Assembly (NCBI GenBank): GCA_030591565.1
Contig: JAUVAU010000009.1
Span: forward strand, 1 to 51,963
From: Deltaproteobacteria bacterium
GTDB taxonomy: Bacteria; Desulfobacterota; Deferrisomatia; Deferrisomatales; BM512
Length of the DNA: 51,963 bases
Reading direction: 5' to 3'
In this document: positions 24,948 through 35,100 of the stretch, in pieces
How the letters are laid out: the number at the start of each line of letters is the position of its first letter
Numbering within the stretch: the first letter of the stretch is position 1
Translations under genes and position numbers: made by a program
The notes under the pieces: model-generated
What the model was told of the DNA's origin: nothing
What the model saw: the letters and a program-made list of their open reading frames with translations, nothing else
Databases searched by the model: none

Positions 24948-25350
24948 CCTCTGCCTCGCATTTGTGTATCGTAACGTGGAATGAACGTGACCTGGGGCCA
25001 TCGAACTCGGCGAAATATATTCCCTGCCAGGTCCCCAGCGCCATCCTGCCGCCTGAGATCGGAATCTGCACGCTCGATCCCATAAGCGACGCCTTGATGT
25101 GGGCATCCGAGTTGCCCTCCATGTGGCGGAACTCGGGTGAGCGCGGTACATTTTTCCGGAGAAAGCCAACCATGTCGCGGGTCACGTCCGGGTCGGCGTT
25201 CTCGTTTATCGTCACCCCGGCGGTGGTGTGGGGGACAAAGACGGTCACCAGCCCCTCATCGACGGATGCCGAGGCCACCGCGTCCCCCACCTCGCGGGTT
25301 ATGTCCGAGAAGCATTCGCGTGAACGGGTGGAGAGCTTGAAAGTCTTCAT
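24940..25350 (-). CDS. yjbQ: YjbQ/UPF0047 family protein
   Basis: Widely conserved small protein with a reported weak thiamine-phosphate synthase activity in E. coli; the physiological role is unsettled. The 136 residues contain VFVPHTTAGVTINENADPDV (about 37-56), HIKASLMG and GTWQGIYFAEFDGPR (about 107-121), all family signatures, including the histidines that bind metal in known structures. It is directly upstream of and overlaps the asparaginase gene. Confidence 0.92.
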   Translation of the reverse strand: MKTFKLSTRSRECFSDITREVGDAVASASVDEGLVTVFVPHTTAGVTINENADPDVTRDMVGFLRKNVPRSPEFRHMEGNSDAHIKASLMGSSVQIPISGGRMALGTWQGIYFAEFDGPRSRSFHVTIHKCEAEDV

Positions 25351-25451
25351 CGGTTTTTGTCCCAGCTACGCAGTGATCCAAACCTTGCATCCGCCAAGCA
25401 GATTAACACAGGGCAAAGTGGTTGAAAACGGCGCAATTAATCGGCTTTTTC

Positions 25452-25480
25452 TTGACTTCGCACCGGGTGTCGAGTAGAAA
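25452..25480 (+). promoter_or_regulatory. Sigma-70-type promoter for eno
   Basis: TTGACT (25452-25457), 17-base spacer, TAGAAA (25475-25480). The leader of about 70 bases contains a CCCGGA/TCCGGG hairpin (25503-25521) ahead of the AAGGAGG ribosome site. Confidence 0.45.
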
Positions 25481-25536
25481 ACCTGATTGCCGATAATCAC
25501 CTCCCGGACCCACGTTCCGGGCTGTCTGTGGATTAG

Positions 25537-26850
<1,314 letters not shown>

Positions 26851-26934
26851 ACAAGAAACTGTTTATAGTCTCCGCCGCCTTCCAATAAGAAAAGGGGAGG
26901 GGCGCGGAGTGCGCTTACACGGAAAGGGAACAAA

Positions 26935-27354
26935 ATGGCTGTAGAACAGACACTGGCAATGATCAAGCCCGACGCCACCGCGCGCAACCTGGAGGGCAAG
27001 ATAATCTCCCGCATCGAGGAGGAGGGCTTCAATATCGTAGCGATGAAAAAGCTCAGACTCTCCAAAGCCGCCGCAGAGTGTTTCTACTTCGTTCACCGCG
27101 AGCGTCCCTTCTATGGCGACCTCACCGACTTCATGTCCAGCGGCCCCATCGTGGCGCTCCTGTTGGAGCGTGAAGGCGCGATCGCCAAATGGCGCGAGAC
27201 CATGGGCGCGACCAACCCCGAGCAGGCCGACGAGGGCACCCTTCGCAAGCTCTATGCCCTCGACCTTGAGAAGAACTCAACTCATGGCTCCGATGCCCCC
27301 GAGACCGCCGCCGAGGAAAAAGCATTCTTCTTCAGCGGGCTGGAGCTGGTCTAA
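26935..27354 (+). CDS. ndk: Nucleoside diphosphate kinase
   Basis: Moves the terminal phosphate of ATP to other NDPs through a phosphohistidine. The 139 residues include [18 protein letters not shown] (about 6-23), [16 protein letters not shown] (about 55-70), [15 protein letters not shown] and [12 protein letters not shown], where the active-site His is within NSTHGSD. The length is normal. It lies 84 bases after eno on the same strand and is followed by a good terminator, so eno-ndk is probably one transcript. Confidence 0.97.
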   Translation: MAVEQTLAMIKPDATARNLEGKIISRIEEEGFNIVAMKKLRLSKAAAECFYFVHRERPFYGDLTDFMSSGPIVALLLEREGAIAKWRETMGATNPEQADEGTLRKLYALDLEKNSTHGSDAPETAAEEKAFFFSGLELV

Positions 27355-27376
27355 GCTATAAAGAGACCAAAGCTGC

Positions 27377-27430
27377 AAGCCGTATCGGTTTAGCTCCTAA
27401 ATGGGCCAAACTGGTGCGGCTTTTTGTTTT
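27377..27430 (+). terminator. Rho-independent terminator after ndk
   Basis: Long imperfect hairpin: AAGCCG with ATCGGTTT on the left pairs with AAACTGGT and CGGCTT on the right, with G-U pairs, ending in TTTTTGTTTT. Confidence 0.75.
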
Positions 27431-27494
27431 CTACGGGAGGGGGAGGGGTTGTCGTACATTCAACAGGATGGCGCCGGGCACGACGGCAGCAGGC

Positions 27495-27529
27495 AAAAAA
27501 AGGGGAGTCCTATCGGACTCCCTTTTTTA
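27495..27529. terminator. Bidirectional terminator between ndk and nuoN
   Basis: GGGAGTCC/GGACTCCC stem with A-tract on the left and T-tract on the right, so it works on either strand. It lies 17 bases past the nuoN stop and is the end of the complex I operon. Confidence 0.85.
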
Positions 27530-27545
27530 ATGAAAGTGAAGCAAC

Positions 27546-28958
27546 TTAGTGAACTGCAGCTCTGAATAGGTCTAACAGGGCGTCGGGGAATATCCCGACA
27601 GCCAGTATGAAGACGGTGAAGATCACGCCGAGGACTTTGCCGGTCACGGAGAAGGGCAGCGTGGCCAGGGGGGCTCCCTCGGCGACGGGGGCCTCCTCCA
27701 GGCTGTATGCGGCGCGAACCAGCTTGAGGTAGTAGAAGGCCGCTATAGCGGTGTTGAGCGCGGCGATGATGACGAGCCACATGTACCCCGCATCGAACGC
27801 AGCGGTCAGCACGAAGAACTTCCCGGCGAAACCTGCCGTGGGGGGGATGCCGGCCAGACCGAATGCGCCCACCGCGAGGGTCAGCGCGAGTATCGGAGCT
27901 TTGCGATGCAGCCCCTTCAGATCGTCCAGCGAGACGTTGGAGCCGTCCCGGCTGAGCGAGTAGATGACGTGGAAGAGCGCCAAGTTCATGAGCAGGTAGC
28001 CGCCCACATAGTAGATCGCTCCGGCGTAGCCATTGATCGTACCGGTCAATATGCCCGCCAGCATGTAGCCTGCATGGGAGATTGACGAGAACGCCAGAAG
28101 GCGCTTGATATCGGTCTGCACCAGCGCGGCGAGGTTGCCGTAGGTCATGGAGAAGATCGCCAGCAGAACCATCAGCCCGGCGAAGTTCCCGGAGTCCACG
28201 CCCATGCCCGAGAGCCTGATGAGCACCGCGACTGCGCCGATTTTGGGCAGCGTCGCGATAACGCCGCTGGTCTCGTTGGCCGCGCCTTCGTAAATGTCAG
28301 GCGTCCATAGATGGAAGGGGAAGACGGCCAGCTTGAAGAAGAAGCCCGCGAACATCATGGCGAGCGCAATGAGCCCCATGGGCGTGGCTGCGATTGCCGG
28401 GTATATCTCCAGCAGCGCATCCAGCTTTGTGGTATGCGCCAGCCCGAAGACATAGCTCATCCCAAACAGACTGATGCCCGAAGCCACCGCCCCGAAGAGT
28501 ACGTATTTTATCCCGGCCTCCACCTGGCGATCGAACCTGTTGGACCTTAGCGGCACCATTATGTAGAGGGAGTAGGAGCTCAACTCCAGGGCGATGTAGA
28601 TAGTCAAAAGCTCCACGCCGGAGACGAGGAAGGTCAACCCGAGGACGCTCAGCGAGAGGAAGAAGAAGTAATCCGCCACATTTTCGCGCTCAATGCCGCG
28701 CAACCCTTCGCCAAAAGCCACGACCAGAAAGAAGCCGATGGCGATCAACACCTTGAAGGACTGGGAGAAGGTGTCCACCCGGTAGGAACCGTTGAAGAGG
28801 TCGCCATGTGCGCCAAAAGCGATGAGTGAAGAGATAATCGCTCCCGTGGCCAGCGCCAGGGCGATCAGCCGCGGAGTTCCACTCTTGGCGTCGGTCAGGG
28901 TCGTACAGAAGAGGACCAGCGCCGCGAGCGACATATATATTTCGTGTGTGAAAGCCAT
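27546..28958 (-). CDS. nuoN: NADH-quinone oxidoreductase subunit N
   Basis: Antiporter-like proton-pumping membrane subunit of complex I, next to the NuoA/J/K core. The 470 residues show about 14 membrane segments. Conserved blocks include LTIYIALELSSYSLYIMV (with the key Glu), EAGIKYVLFGAVASGISLFG, FKLAVFPFHLWTPDIYEGA (Lys and the WTPD motif), LAFSSISHAGYMLAG and AGIPPTAGFAGKF. Slightly shorter than E. coli NuoN. Its ATG follows the nuoM stop directly, and it is the last gene of the operon. Confidence 0.95.
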   Translation of the reverse strand: MAFTHEIYMSLAALVLFCTTLTDAKSGTPRLIALALATGAIISSLIAFGAHGDLFNGSYRVDTFSQSFKVLIAIGFFLVVAFGEGLRGIERENVADYFFFLSLSVLGLTFLVSGVELLTIYIALELSSYSLYIMVPLRSNRFDRQVEAGIKYVLFGAVASGISLFGMSYVFGLAHTTKLDALLEIYPAIAATPMGLIALAMMFAGFFFKLAVFPFHLWTPDIYEGAANETSGVIATLPKIGAVAVLIRLSGMGVDSGNFAGLMVLLAIFSMTYGNLAALVQTDIKRLLAFSSISHAGYMLAGILTGTINGYAGAIYYVGGYLLMNLALFHVIYSLSRDGSNVSLDDLKGLHRKAPILALTLAVGAFGLAGIPPTAGFAGKFFVLTAAFDAGYMWLVIIAALNTAIAAFYYLKLVRAAYSLEEAPVAEGAPLATLPFSVTGKVLGVIFTVFILAVGIFPDALLDLFRAAVH

Positions 28959-30641
28959 TTAGTGACCGCCTTCAGTTGGATTGCCGTGGGCAGGGGCAGC
29001 ATCATGTCCGGTATTGTCCCCGGGCTGATCGGAAGACCCATGCCCATCGCCATGCGATGAACCGCCAGTCAACTCACTCCACAGCCCGTCAAGCCCCTGG
29101 GGCGTGGTGGCGGCGTTGCTGCTGGCCGTGGCGTTCGCTATCACGTTGGTGACCGACGTGGTTATTTTGTTTACAAAAGGCTTGGGCATCAGACCGATCC
29201 AGACCACGAAGACCGACAGGAACGCCAGCGTGGCGAACTCCCTGATGTTTATGTCGAAGAAGTGGTTCGCATGCCCGCCTTCGTCCGCGTGCGCCTCCTC
29301 GTGATGTGCGTGTCCGTCGGACTTGTCCCAGATGATTTTTTGCAAGAGGCGCAGCATATAGGTAGCCGCGAGGAGCGCTCCGGGAATGGCCAGGAAGGCG
29401 ATGACTTTATCCTGCTTGAAGGCGCCGATGAGAATATACAGCTCGCCCACAAAGGAGTTGGTGCCGGGGAACGCCAGGGATGAGAGTGAAAAGAGTCCCA
29501 AAAACGCCACGTAGACCGGCATGAAGCTGCCAATGGCCGAGTTGTCGGAGATCATGCGCGAATGGCTGCGCTCGTATAGTATGCCGACACAGATAAAGAG
29601 CGCGCCGGTCGTGATGCCGTGGTTGACCATCTGAATTATCGAACCCTGGATGCCCTCCAGATTTATCAGGAAGATGCCGAGGGTGACAAAGCCCATGTGA
29701 CCCACCGAAGAGTAGGCGATCAGCTTCTTCATGTCCTTTTGGCCCAGCGCCACGAAGCCGCCATAGAGGATCGAAATAATCGACACCCAGAGGAAGACGG
29801 GAGCCAGATAGAACATCGCAGCGGGTGTTATGGGCAGACAGAAGCGCAGGAAGCCGTAGGTGCCCATCTTCAACAACACCGAGGCCAGAATCACGCTGCC
29901 GGGGGTCGGAGCTTCGACGTGGGCGGCGGGCAGCCATGTGTGGAAGGGGAACATCGGTACTTTGATCGCAAAGGCCAGCGCAAAGGCCAGGAACACCCAG
30001 AACTGGAAGGCGAAGGAGTAGCTCTGGCCCATCAACTCGGGAATGAAGAAGGTGCCCTGACTGAGGTAGAGAGCGATTATCGCCACCAGCAACAGCACTG
30101 AGCCCGCCAGGGTGTAGAGGAAGAACTTGACCGAGGCATAGGCCTTGTTATCGCCGCCCCACACAGCGATCAGCAGATACATCGGTATCAGCATCGCCTC
30201 CCAGAAGACGTAGAAGAGCACCAAGTCCAGCGCCATGAAGACACCGACCATCGCCGTCTCCATGATCAGCATGGTGATGACGAACTCTTTTACCCGTTTG
30301 TCGATATATTTCCAGGAGCAGAGGATGCACAGCGGCATGACAAAGGTGGTCAAAAGCACCAGCAGCAGGCTGATTCCGTCGATCCCCAGCGCATAGTTGA
30401 TGTGCAGGGCGTTTATCCAGTGGTGGTTCTCACCAAACTGAAAGAGCGCCGTGTTGGGATCGAAATTCACCCACAACGGGATGGAGAGCAGCGCCTCGAC
30501 AAACATTATGCCGAGTGTCCAGCCCTTGAGCAGCTTGTCGCCCCGAAGGAGCATAGCCACACCGGCTCCTGCCAGCGGCAGGAAGATGAGGACACTCAGT
30601 ATCGGGAAACCGAGGATATTTTCAGCGAAGAACGAACCCAT
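28959..30641 (-). CDS. nuoM: NADH-quinone oxidoreductase subunit M
   Basis: Antiporter-like proton-pumping subunit. The 560 residues contain YVFWEAMLIPMYLLI (key Glu, about 146-160), KVPMFPFHTWLPAAHVEAPTPGS (about 226-248), KKLIAYSSVGHMGFVTLG and the MVNHGITTGALF block, all typical of NuoM. The C-terminal part is unusual: a His-rich loop (HAHHEEAHADEGGHANH, about 436-452) precedes the last membrane segment, and the final ~60 residues are a polar tail rich in Gly, His and Asp. These additions make it longer than the usual ~500 residues. Confidence 0.95.
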   Translation of the reverse strand: MGSFFAENILGFPILSVLIFLPLAGAGVAMLLRGDKLLKGWTLGIMFVEALLSIPLWVNFDPNTALFQFGENHHWINALHINYALGIDGISLLLVLLTTFVMPLCILCSWKYIDKRVKEFVITMLIMETAMVGVFMALDLVLFYVFWEAMLIPMYLLIAVWGGDNKAYASVKFFLYTLAGSVLLLVAIIALYLSQGTFFIPELMGQSYSFAFQFWVFLAFALAFAIKVPMFPFHTWLPAAHVEAPTPGSVILASVLLKMGTYGFLRFCLPITPAAMFYLAPVFLWVSIISILYGGFVALGQKDMKKLIAYSSVGHMGFVTLGIFLINLEGIQGSIIQMVNHGITTGALFICVGILYERSHSRMISDNSAIGSFMPVYVAFLGLFSLSSLAFPGTNSFVGELYILIGAFKQDKVIAFLAIPGALLAATYMLRLLQKIIWDKSDGHAHHEEAHADEGGHANHFFDINIREFATLAFLSVFVVWIGLMPKPFVNKITTSVTNVIANATASSNAATTPQGLDGLWSELTGGSSHGDGHGSSDQPGDNTGHDAAPAHGNPTEGGH

Positions 30642-30660
30642 GTCGTTTTCTCTATCCGTC

Positions 30661-32418
30661 CTAGAATGCAGCCATTAGCGCGACCACCATGAAAAAGGCG
30701 GCTGTCGCCATGGCTATGTACTGTTGCAGTTTGCCGGTCTGGGTGTGACGAACCTTTTCGCCAACGCCCAGTATTTTGTATGCCAATCCGTCCACTATTC
30801 CATCGATAACCACGCGGTCAAAGACCGAGGAGGTTGCTGCGACGCCAAGCGCGAAACGGTAACCAACTATCTTGTAAAGATCTCCGACCCACTCGTTGAT
30901 CGGCTCCAGAGGATTCCTGAGCAGCGCCATCACCTTGTCGATAGCCTTGCGGTAGAACCAGTCCAGATCCAGATTGAGCTTGTCCTTGGGCTGCATCAGC
31001 TTGCGCAATACATAGAAGCCCAGCGCGGTGAAGCCGAGGAGCTGCATCGTCTCCGAGAGGTGATACTGGCTGTAGGGGTGGTAAGTCACCGCGAAGGGCA
31101 GCTTGTCGTAGAGCCAGTCGGGATAAATGCCGATGAAGAAGCAGAAGAAGGCCGCGATGCCCATACCGATGAGCATGTTGAGCGGCGGGTCATTGGCCTC
31201 GACGCCCTTGTCCTCACCAAAAAAGATGAAGTAGGGGAGCTTGATACCCACCGAGAGGAAGGTGCCGACCGAGGCCAGGATCAACATCAGCATCAGCAAC
31301 AGCTGGTGGTTGTCGCCCGCGCCCGCGATTATCATCGACTTGGAGACAAAGCCGCTGGTGAGCGGGAAGCCGGATATGGCAATACCACCAATTATCGTAA
31401 ACACCGCTGTCAGCGGCATTCGTTTGTATAGTCCGCCAAGTTCATTGAGCTTGGCGGTGCCGGTCATGTAGAGGACCGAGCCGACGCCCATGAAGAGCAG
31501 CGCCTTGTAGAGGATGTGAGCGTAGGCATGGGCCACCGCGCCATTTAGCGCCAGCTCCGTGCCGATGCCGATACCGCAGACCATGTAGCCCACCTGGCTG
31601 ACGATGTGGTAGGCCAGGATGCGCCGCCCGTCATTCTCGATCACAGCGTAGCCGACGCCGTAAAGGGTCATGATCGCGCCCATGATTGCGAGAATCTCGA
31701 AACCGGCGAAGCCGCGCGCCAGGACATATATGGCGGTCTTGGTCGTAAACGCGCACATGAAGACTGCGCCAGTGACGGTGGCCTCCGGGTATGCGTCGGG
31801 CAGCCAGGCGTGCAGCGGCACCACAGCGGCGTTTAGCGCAAAGCCGATCATGATCAGATAAATAGAGAGGTCAGCCTCGGCCGGATTAAGCGGTCCGAAC
31901 TCAAGGTGGCCGACAGACTTGTAGCGCAGGAAGATGCCTCCCAGGAGGACCAGTCCGCCGGCGGTGTGCATGAGCAGGTAGCGGTACCCGGCCTTGATCG
32001 CCTTGGGTTCACGCCTCGCCCACACGAGGAAGGTGGAGGCAAACGCCATCAACTCCCAGAAAATGAAGAGGGTGAGATAGTCGCCGGCCAAAGTGGTGCC
32101 GAGCGAACCAGCTACATAGAGAAAGCCTGCGGCGTGTTGCGAGCCATCTTCAATATGGAGAGAGAAGACCGCGCCGATAAACGCCATCAGGGTGAATACA
32201 TGGAGGAAGACCAGGGAGAGGGTGTCCACCTTGGCAGTGACAAGCTCGAAGCCGCAGTAGTTGATGACCCCGTAGGTGCCCGGCTCCATCCCAAAGGCGA
32301 CGACCAGGAAGGCGGCCAACGGGGCGGCCAGCACGACCAGCTTGCGGGGCGTTCCCTTTAGCGCGGCGGCCAGCACAGCGCCGATGATCATTATGATTGC
32401 GGGGTGCATGAATTCCAT
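30661..32418 (-). CDS. Antiporter-like complex I subunit with NuoL-type C-terminal tail
   Basis: Takes the place of NuoL in this operon, yet the core is closer to MrpD-type antiporter proteins. The 585 residues have about 14 membrane segments with FIFWELMAFASTFLVWARR (key Glu), NAAVVPLHAWLPDAYPEATV, ILAYHIVSQVGYMVCG and HAYAHILYKALLFMG. From about residue 484 an extension follows: DLDWFYRKAIDKVM, a probable long amphipathic helix, then VIDGIVDGLA and QTGKLQQY (about 560-567) before a last membrane segment. This ending matches the lateral helix and terminal anchor of NuoL. ATG 32418 has GGAGG nine bases upstream. An annotation as NuoL would be defensible; I leave the symbol blank because of the core. 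Confidence 0.8.
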   Translation of the reverse strand: MEFMHPAIIMIIGAVLAAALKGTPRKLVVLAAPLAAFLVVAFGMEPGTYGVINYCGFELVTAKVDTLSLVFLHVFTLMAFIGAVFSLHIEDGSQHAAGFLYVAGSLGTTLAGDYLTLFIFWELMAFASTFLVWARREPKAIKAGYRYLLMHTAGGLVLLGGIFLRYKSVGHLEFGPLNPAEADLSIYLIMIGFALNAAVVPLHAWLPDAYPEATVTGAVFMCAFTTKTAIYVLARGFAGFEILAIMGAIMTLYGVGYAVIENDGRRILAYHIVSQVGYMVCGIGIGTELALNGAVAHAYAHILYKALLFMGVGSVLYMTGTAKLNELGGLYKRMPLTAVFTIIGGIAISGFPLTSGFVSKSMIIAGAGDNHQLLLMLMLILASVGTFLSVGIKLPYFIFFGEDKGVEANDPPLNMLIGMGIAAFFCFFIGIYPDWLYDKLPFAVTYHPYSQYHLSETMQLLGFTALGFYVLRKLMQPKDKLNLDLDWFYRKAIDKVMALLRNPLEPINEWVGDLYKIVGYRFALGVAATSSVFDRVVIDGIVDGLAYKILGVGEKVRHTQTGKLQQYIAMATAAFFMVVALMAAF

Positions 32419-32422
32419 CTAA

Positions 32423-32698
32423 CTAGTCCTCCCCGCGTTCTTTTGATGTGTAGAAGTCCAAAGGCTGCATGAGGAACGCATACCCGAGGCCCTTCATGAA
32501 TTTGGTCATCCCGACGCAGCCTATGAAGCCGAAGAGCGCCCAGAAGCCACGGATGCGGTCGCCGACGAAGTGGTCGCCGTGGCGCACAGCCATGAAGTCG
32601 TAGAGGACGATGAGGCCCAGGAGCGTTATGCACACGCCGCGCAGCATCATGGGCCTGGTGCGCAGATAATCAATTAGGGTGACGATAAGCCTGCTCAT
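32423..32698 (-). CDS. Small membrane protein of the complex I cluster, unknown
   Basis: The 91 residues contain two predicted membrane segments (about 22-37, GVCITLLGLIVLYDFMA, and about 52-75, FWALFGFIGCVGMTKFM), with basic and polar ends. The start, ATG at 32698, overlaps the stop of the preceding antiporter gene (ATGA) with GAGG seven bases upstream, so it is translated together with it. It lies exactly between the two antiporter-like genes. I do not recognise a named family; its placement suggests an accessory subunit of the fourth pumping module or an assembly factor. Confidence 0.7.
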   Translation of the reverse strand: MSRLIVTLIDYLRTRPMMLRGVCITLLGLIVLYDFMAVRHGDHFVGDRIRGFWALFGFIGCVGMTKFMKGLGYAFLMQPLDFYTSKERGED

Positions 32699-34182
32699 TT
32701 CACGACCTCGATCAATTTCAGCCACAGATCAGGATATAGGCCGAATAGAACCGAAAGCACCGCCGTTAGGCACAGGGGAATCACCATGAAGGGCGACGCC
32801 TCCTCGCGCTGTATGGCAGCAACTCCGCCTGCAAAGGCGGCCTTGTTTTTCGGGAAAAACGCGCGGATGAAGATCGGCAAAAAGTAAGCCGCGTTCAATA
32901 GCGAACTGACCAGGAGCACCACGAGCAGCCCGATGGAGGAGAGCTCCATCGCGCCCAGCGCCAGGTACCACTTGGAGACGAAACCGGCCACCGGCGGGGC
33001 GCCGATCATTGAGAGCGACGCCAGACCAAATGCCGCCATCGTGTAGGGCATCTTGTAGCCGATGCCGTCCAGCTCGGCGATCTCTTTCTTGCGGTGGGCC
33101 ACGTAGATCGCCCCGGCACAGAAGAAGAGCGTGATCTTGGAAAACGCATGGTTTGGTATGTGGATGAGCCCGCCCGTTATGGAGTTCGGGGTGAGCATCG
33201 CCACTCCCAGCACTATATAGGCGAGCTGACTGATAGTTGAATATGCGAGCCGTGCTTTGAGGTTGGTCTTCGTCAGCGCAATCATTGAGGCCACCAGGAT
33301 GGTAAAGGAGGCGATGTAGGCGCTTATGAGCCCAAGTCCATAGCGTTCCAACAGGTCGATGCCAAAGACGTAGAGCATGACGCGACACACCGAGAAGACG
33401 CCCACTTTGACGACCGCGACCGCATGTAAGAGCGCGCTGACCGGAGTGGGGGCCACCATCGCCGAGGGTAGCCAGTTGTGCAGCGGCATGAGCGCGGCCT
33501 TGGCGTAGCCGAAGAAGCCCATGAAGTATATCGCCGCTATCAGCCACTTGGGTCCAGGGTCGGTGCCGAAGATGCCGTTGACGATGTCGGGCGCAAAATC
33601 CAGGGTCCCGGTCAGCACATAGGTCAACACCAGCGCGGGCAGGAGGAACACCTTGGAGGTGAACATCAAGTAAGTGATGTACTTGCGGCTGCCGTCATAC
33701 GCCTCGTCATCCTGGTGGTGCATGACGAGCGGGTAGGTGAAGATGGAGACCAGCTCGTAGAAGAGGTAGAGGGTGAGGAGCGTTGAGGAGAAGGCCACAC
33801 CCATCGCGCCGAAGATAGTGGCGGAGTAGCAGACGTAGAAGCGCGTCTGCGCGTGCTCGTTGAGGCCCCGCATGTAGCCGACGCAGTAGAAGGTCGCCAG
33901 AATCCAGAGAAAGGAGGAGGTGAGAGCGAAGAGCATGCTCATCCCGTCCACCTTCAGGGTTATGTTGATGCCTTCATAAAGTTCGAACATTTGGAGCGAG
34001 TAGGTGCCGCCGTTGATGATGTGGGGCACCATGTAGGCCACCGCCAGGAAGGTGGCTGCCGCGCCTATGGATGAGCAGGAATCGCGAAGATTCTCATTCT
34101 TGTCGAAGACGAGGTTCGCCACCGCCGTCAAGAGCGGCAGGAGGAGCGGAATCAGTATGTAGGCGGTCTGGATGTCATTCAT
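32695..34182 (-). CDS. MrpD-like proton antiporter subunit (complex I associated)
   Basis: Second extra antiporter-like protein. The 495 residues have about 14 membrane segments and the family landmarks LYLFYELVSIFTYPLVMHHQ (key Glu), AKAALMPLHNWLPSAMVAPTPVSALLHA, RLAYSTISQLAYIVLG, NHAFSKITLFFCAGAIY and GAPPVAGFVSKWY. It resembles cation/H+ antiporter subunit D rather than NuoL or NuoM and lacks a C-terminal helix extension. Located between nuoK and the small membrane gene. In Mrp operons MrpD pairs with MrpA/C; none of those is here, so a role inside complex I is more likely. Confidence 0.82.
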   Translation of the reverse strand: MNDIQTAYILIPLLLPLLTAVANLVFDKNENLRDSCSSIGAAATFLAVAYMVPHIINGGTYSLQMFELYEGINITLKVDGMSMLFALTSSFLWILATFYCVGYMRGLNEHAQTRFYVCYSATIFGAMGVAFSSTLLTLYLFYELVSIFTYPLVMHHQDDEAYDGSRKYITYLMFTSKVFLLPALVLTYVLTGTLDFAPDIVNGIFGTDPGPKWLIAAIYFMGFFGYAKAALMPLHNWLPSAMVAPTPVSALLHAVAVVKVGVFSVCRVMLYVFGIDLLERYGLGLISAYIASFTILVASMIALTKTNLKARLAYSTISQLAYIVLGVAMLTPNSITGGLIHIPNHAFSKITLFFCAGAIYVAHRKKEIAELDGIGYKMPYTMAAFGLASLSMIGAPPVAGFVSKWYLALGAMELSSIGLLVVLLVSSLLNAAYFLPIFIRAFFPKNKAAFAGGVAAIQREEASPFMVIPLCLTAVLSVLFGLYPDLWLKLIEVVK

Positions 34183-34195
34183 CTCGGATCAGTGC

Positions 34196-34522
34196 CTAAT
34201 CTTTCAAGCCGGAAATGTCATCGGCGATTATCGACCTGAAACGCCTGTAGACAGCCACGGCAATCGATAGACATATCGCCGCCTCCGCTGCCGCAAGCCC
34301 CATAACAAATAACGTAAAAGTCGCGCCGACCGTTTTGTCGGGCGCCAGGAAAGTATTGAAGGCCATGAAGTTCAGCCCCGCTCCGTTGAGGATCAATTCA
34401 ACCGAGATGAGCATTGAAATGAAACCGGGGCGGCTTATCAGGCCATAGAGACCCAGCGCAAACAGACAGAGCGCCACGATCAGATATATTTCCATATTGC
34501 CGAAAAGCATGGGGTGGACCAT
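34196..34522 (-). CDS. nuoK: NADH-quinone oxidoreductase subunit K
   Basis: Small three-helix membrane subunit in the proton path near the quinone arm. The 108 residues include IYLIVALCLFALGLYGLIS, ISMLISVELILNGAGLNFMAF (the conserved membrane Glu) and the third segment FVMGLAAAEAAICLSIAVAVYRRFRS with another conserved Glu. ATG 34522 overlaps the nuoJ stop (TGATG); an ATG nine codons in gives a more usual N-terminus. Confidence 0.95.
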   Translation of the reverse strand: MVHPMLFGNMEIYLIVALCLFALGLYGLISRPGFISMLISVELILNGAGLNFMAFNTFLAPDKTVGATFTLFVMGLAAAEAAICLSIAVAVYRRFRSIIADDISGLKD

Positions 34523-35088
34523 CAGACGCCACCTCCCTGCTGATCGGTATTGTCGCGACCGCGTTTGGCTATTATCACCGAGCCGGTAATCGCCACCAGC
34601 AGCACGAGCGAGATCAACTCAAAGACGAATACGTTGGTGGTGAGCAGGTTTTCGCCGATCTGCCTGATCGTGCCTTCCTTGACCACCGTGGCGGCCTTCA
34701 CCCAGGGGTGGGCGATAACCGCGCGGCCAACCACGAAAGCGGCGAAGAGAGCGATAACCGCGCCGGAGCCGATTTTTGTGGCGAACATCAGGGGTTTGGC
34801 TTTGGCGTCCTCGGGCGGACGGGCCAGCATGACGGCGAAGACCATGGAGATGGAGACCGCCCCGACGTAGATGAGTATCTGCATCGCCGCGATGAAGTGG
34901 TTGCCCAGATATACGTAGAGTCCAGCCACGCCCATGAGCGACATTATCAGCCCCAGCACGGCGTGGATAAGCTGACGCGCGCCCACTGCGACGATGCCGC
35001 CAAAAAGCGTCGCGACGATAAAGCCCACGAACGCTATATCAGCGATCAGCACAAGAAATTTTTGTTCAGTAGCGAATGTAAAGTCCAT
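34522..35088 (-). CDS. nuoJ: NADH-quinone oxidoreductase subunit J
   Basis: Membrane subunit whose third helix has the pi-bulge linked to coupling. The 188 residues show five membrane segments, with VGARQLIHAVLGLIMSLMGVAGLYVYLG and QILIYVGAVSISMVFAVMLAR, the conserved central block. An ATG at 35088 with GGAG just upstream is preferred to a GTG three codons earlier. It lies between nuoI and nuoK in the usual order. Confidence 0.93.
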   Translation of the reverse strand: MDFTFATEQKFLVLIADIAFVGFIVATLFGGIVAVGARQLIHAVLGLIMSLMGVAGLYVYLGNHFIAAMQILIYVGAVSISMVFAVMLARPPEDAKAKPLMFATKIGSGAVIALFAAFVVGRAVIAHPWVKAATVVKEGTIRQIGENLLTTNVFVFELISLVLLVAITGSVIIAKRGRDNTDQQGGGV

Positions 35089-35100
35089 TAGCTCCACCAG

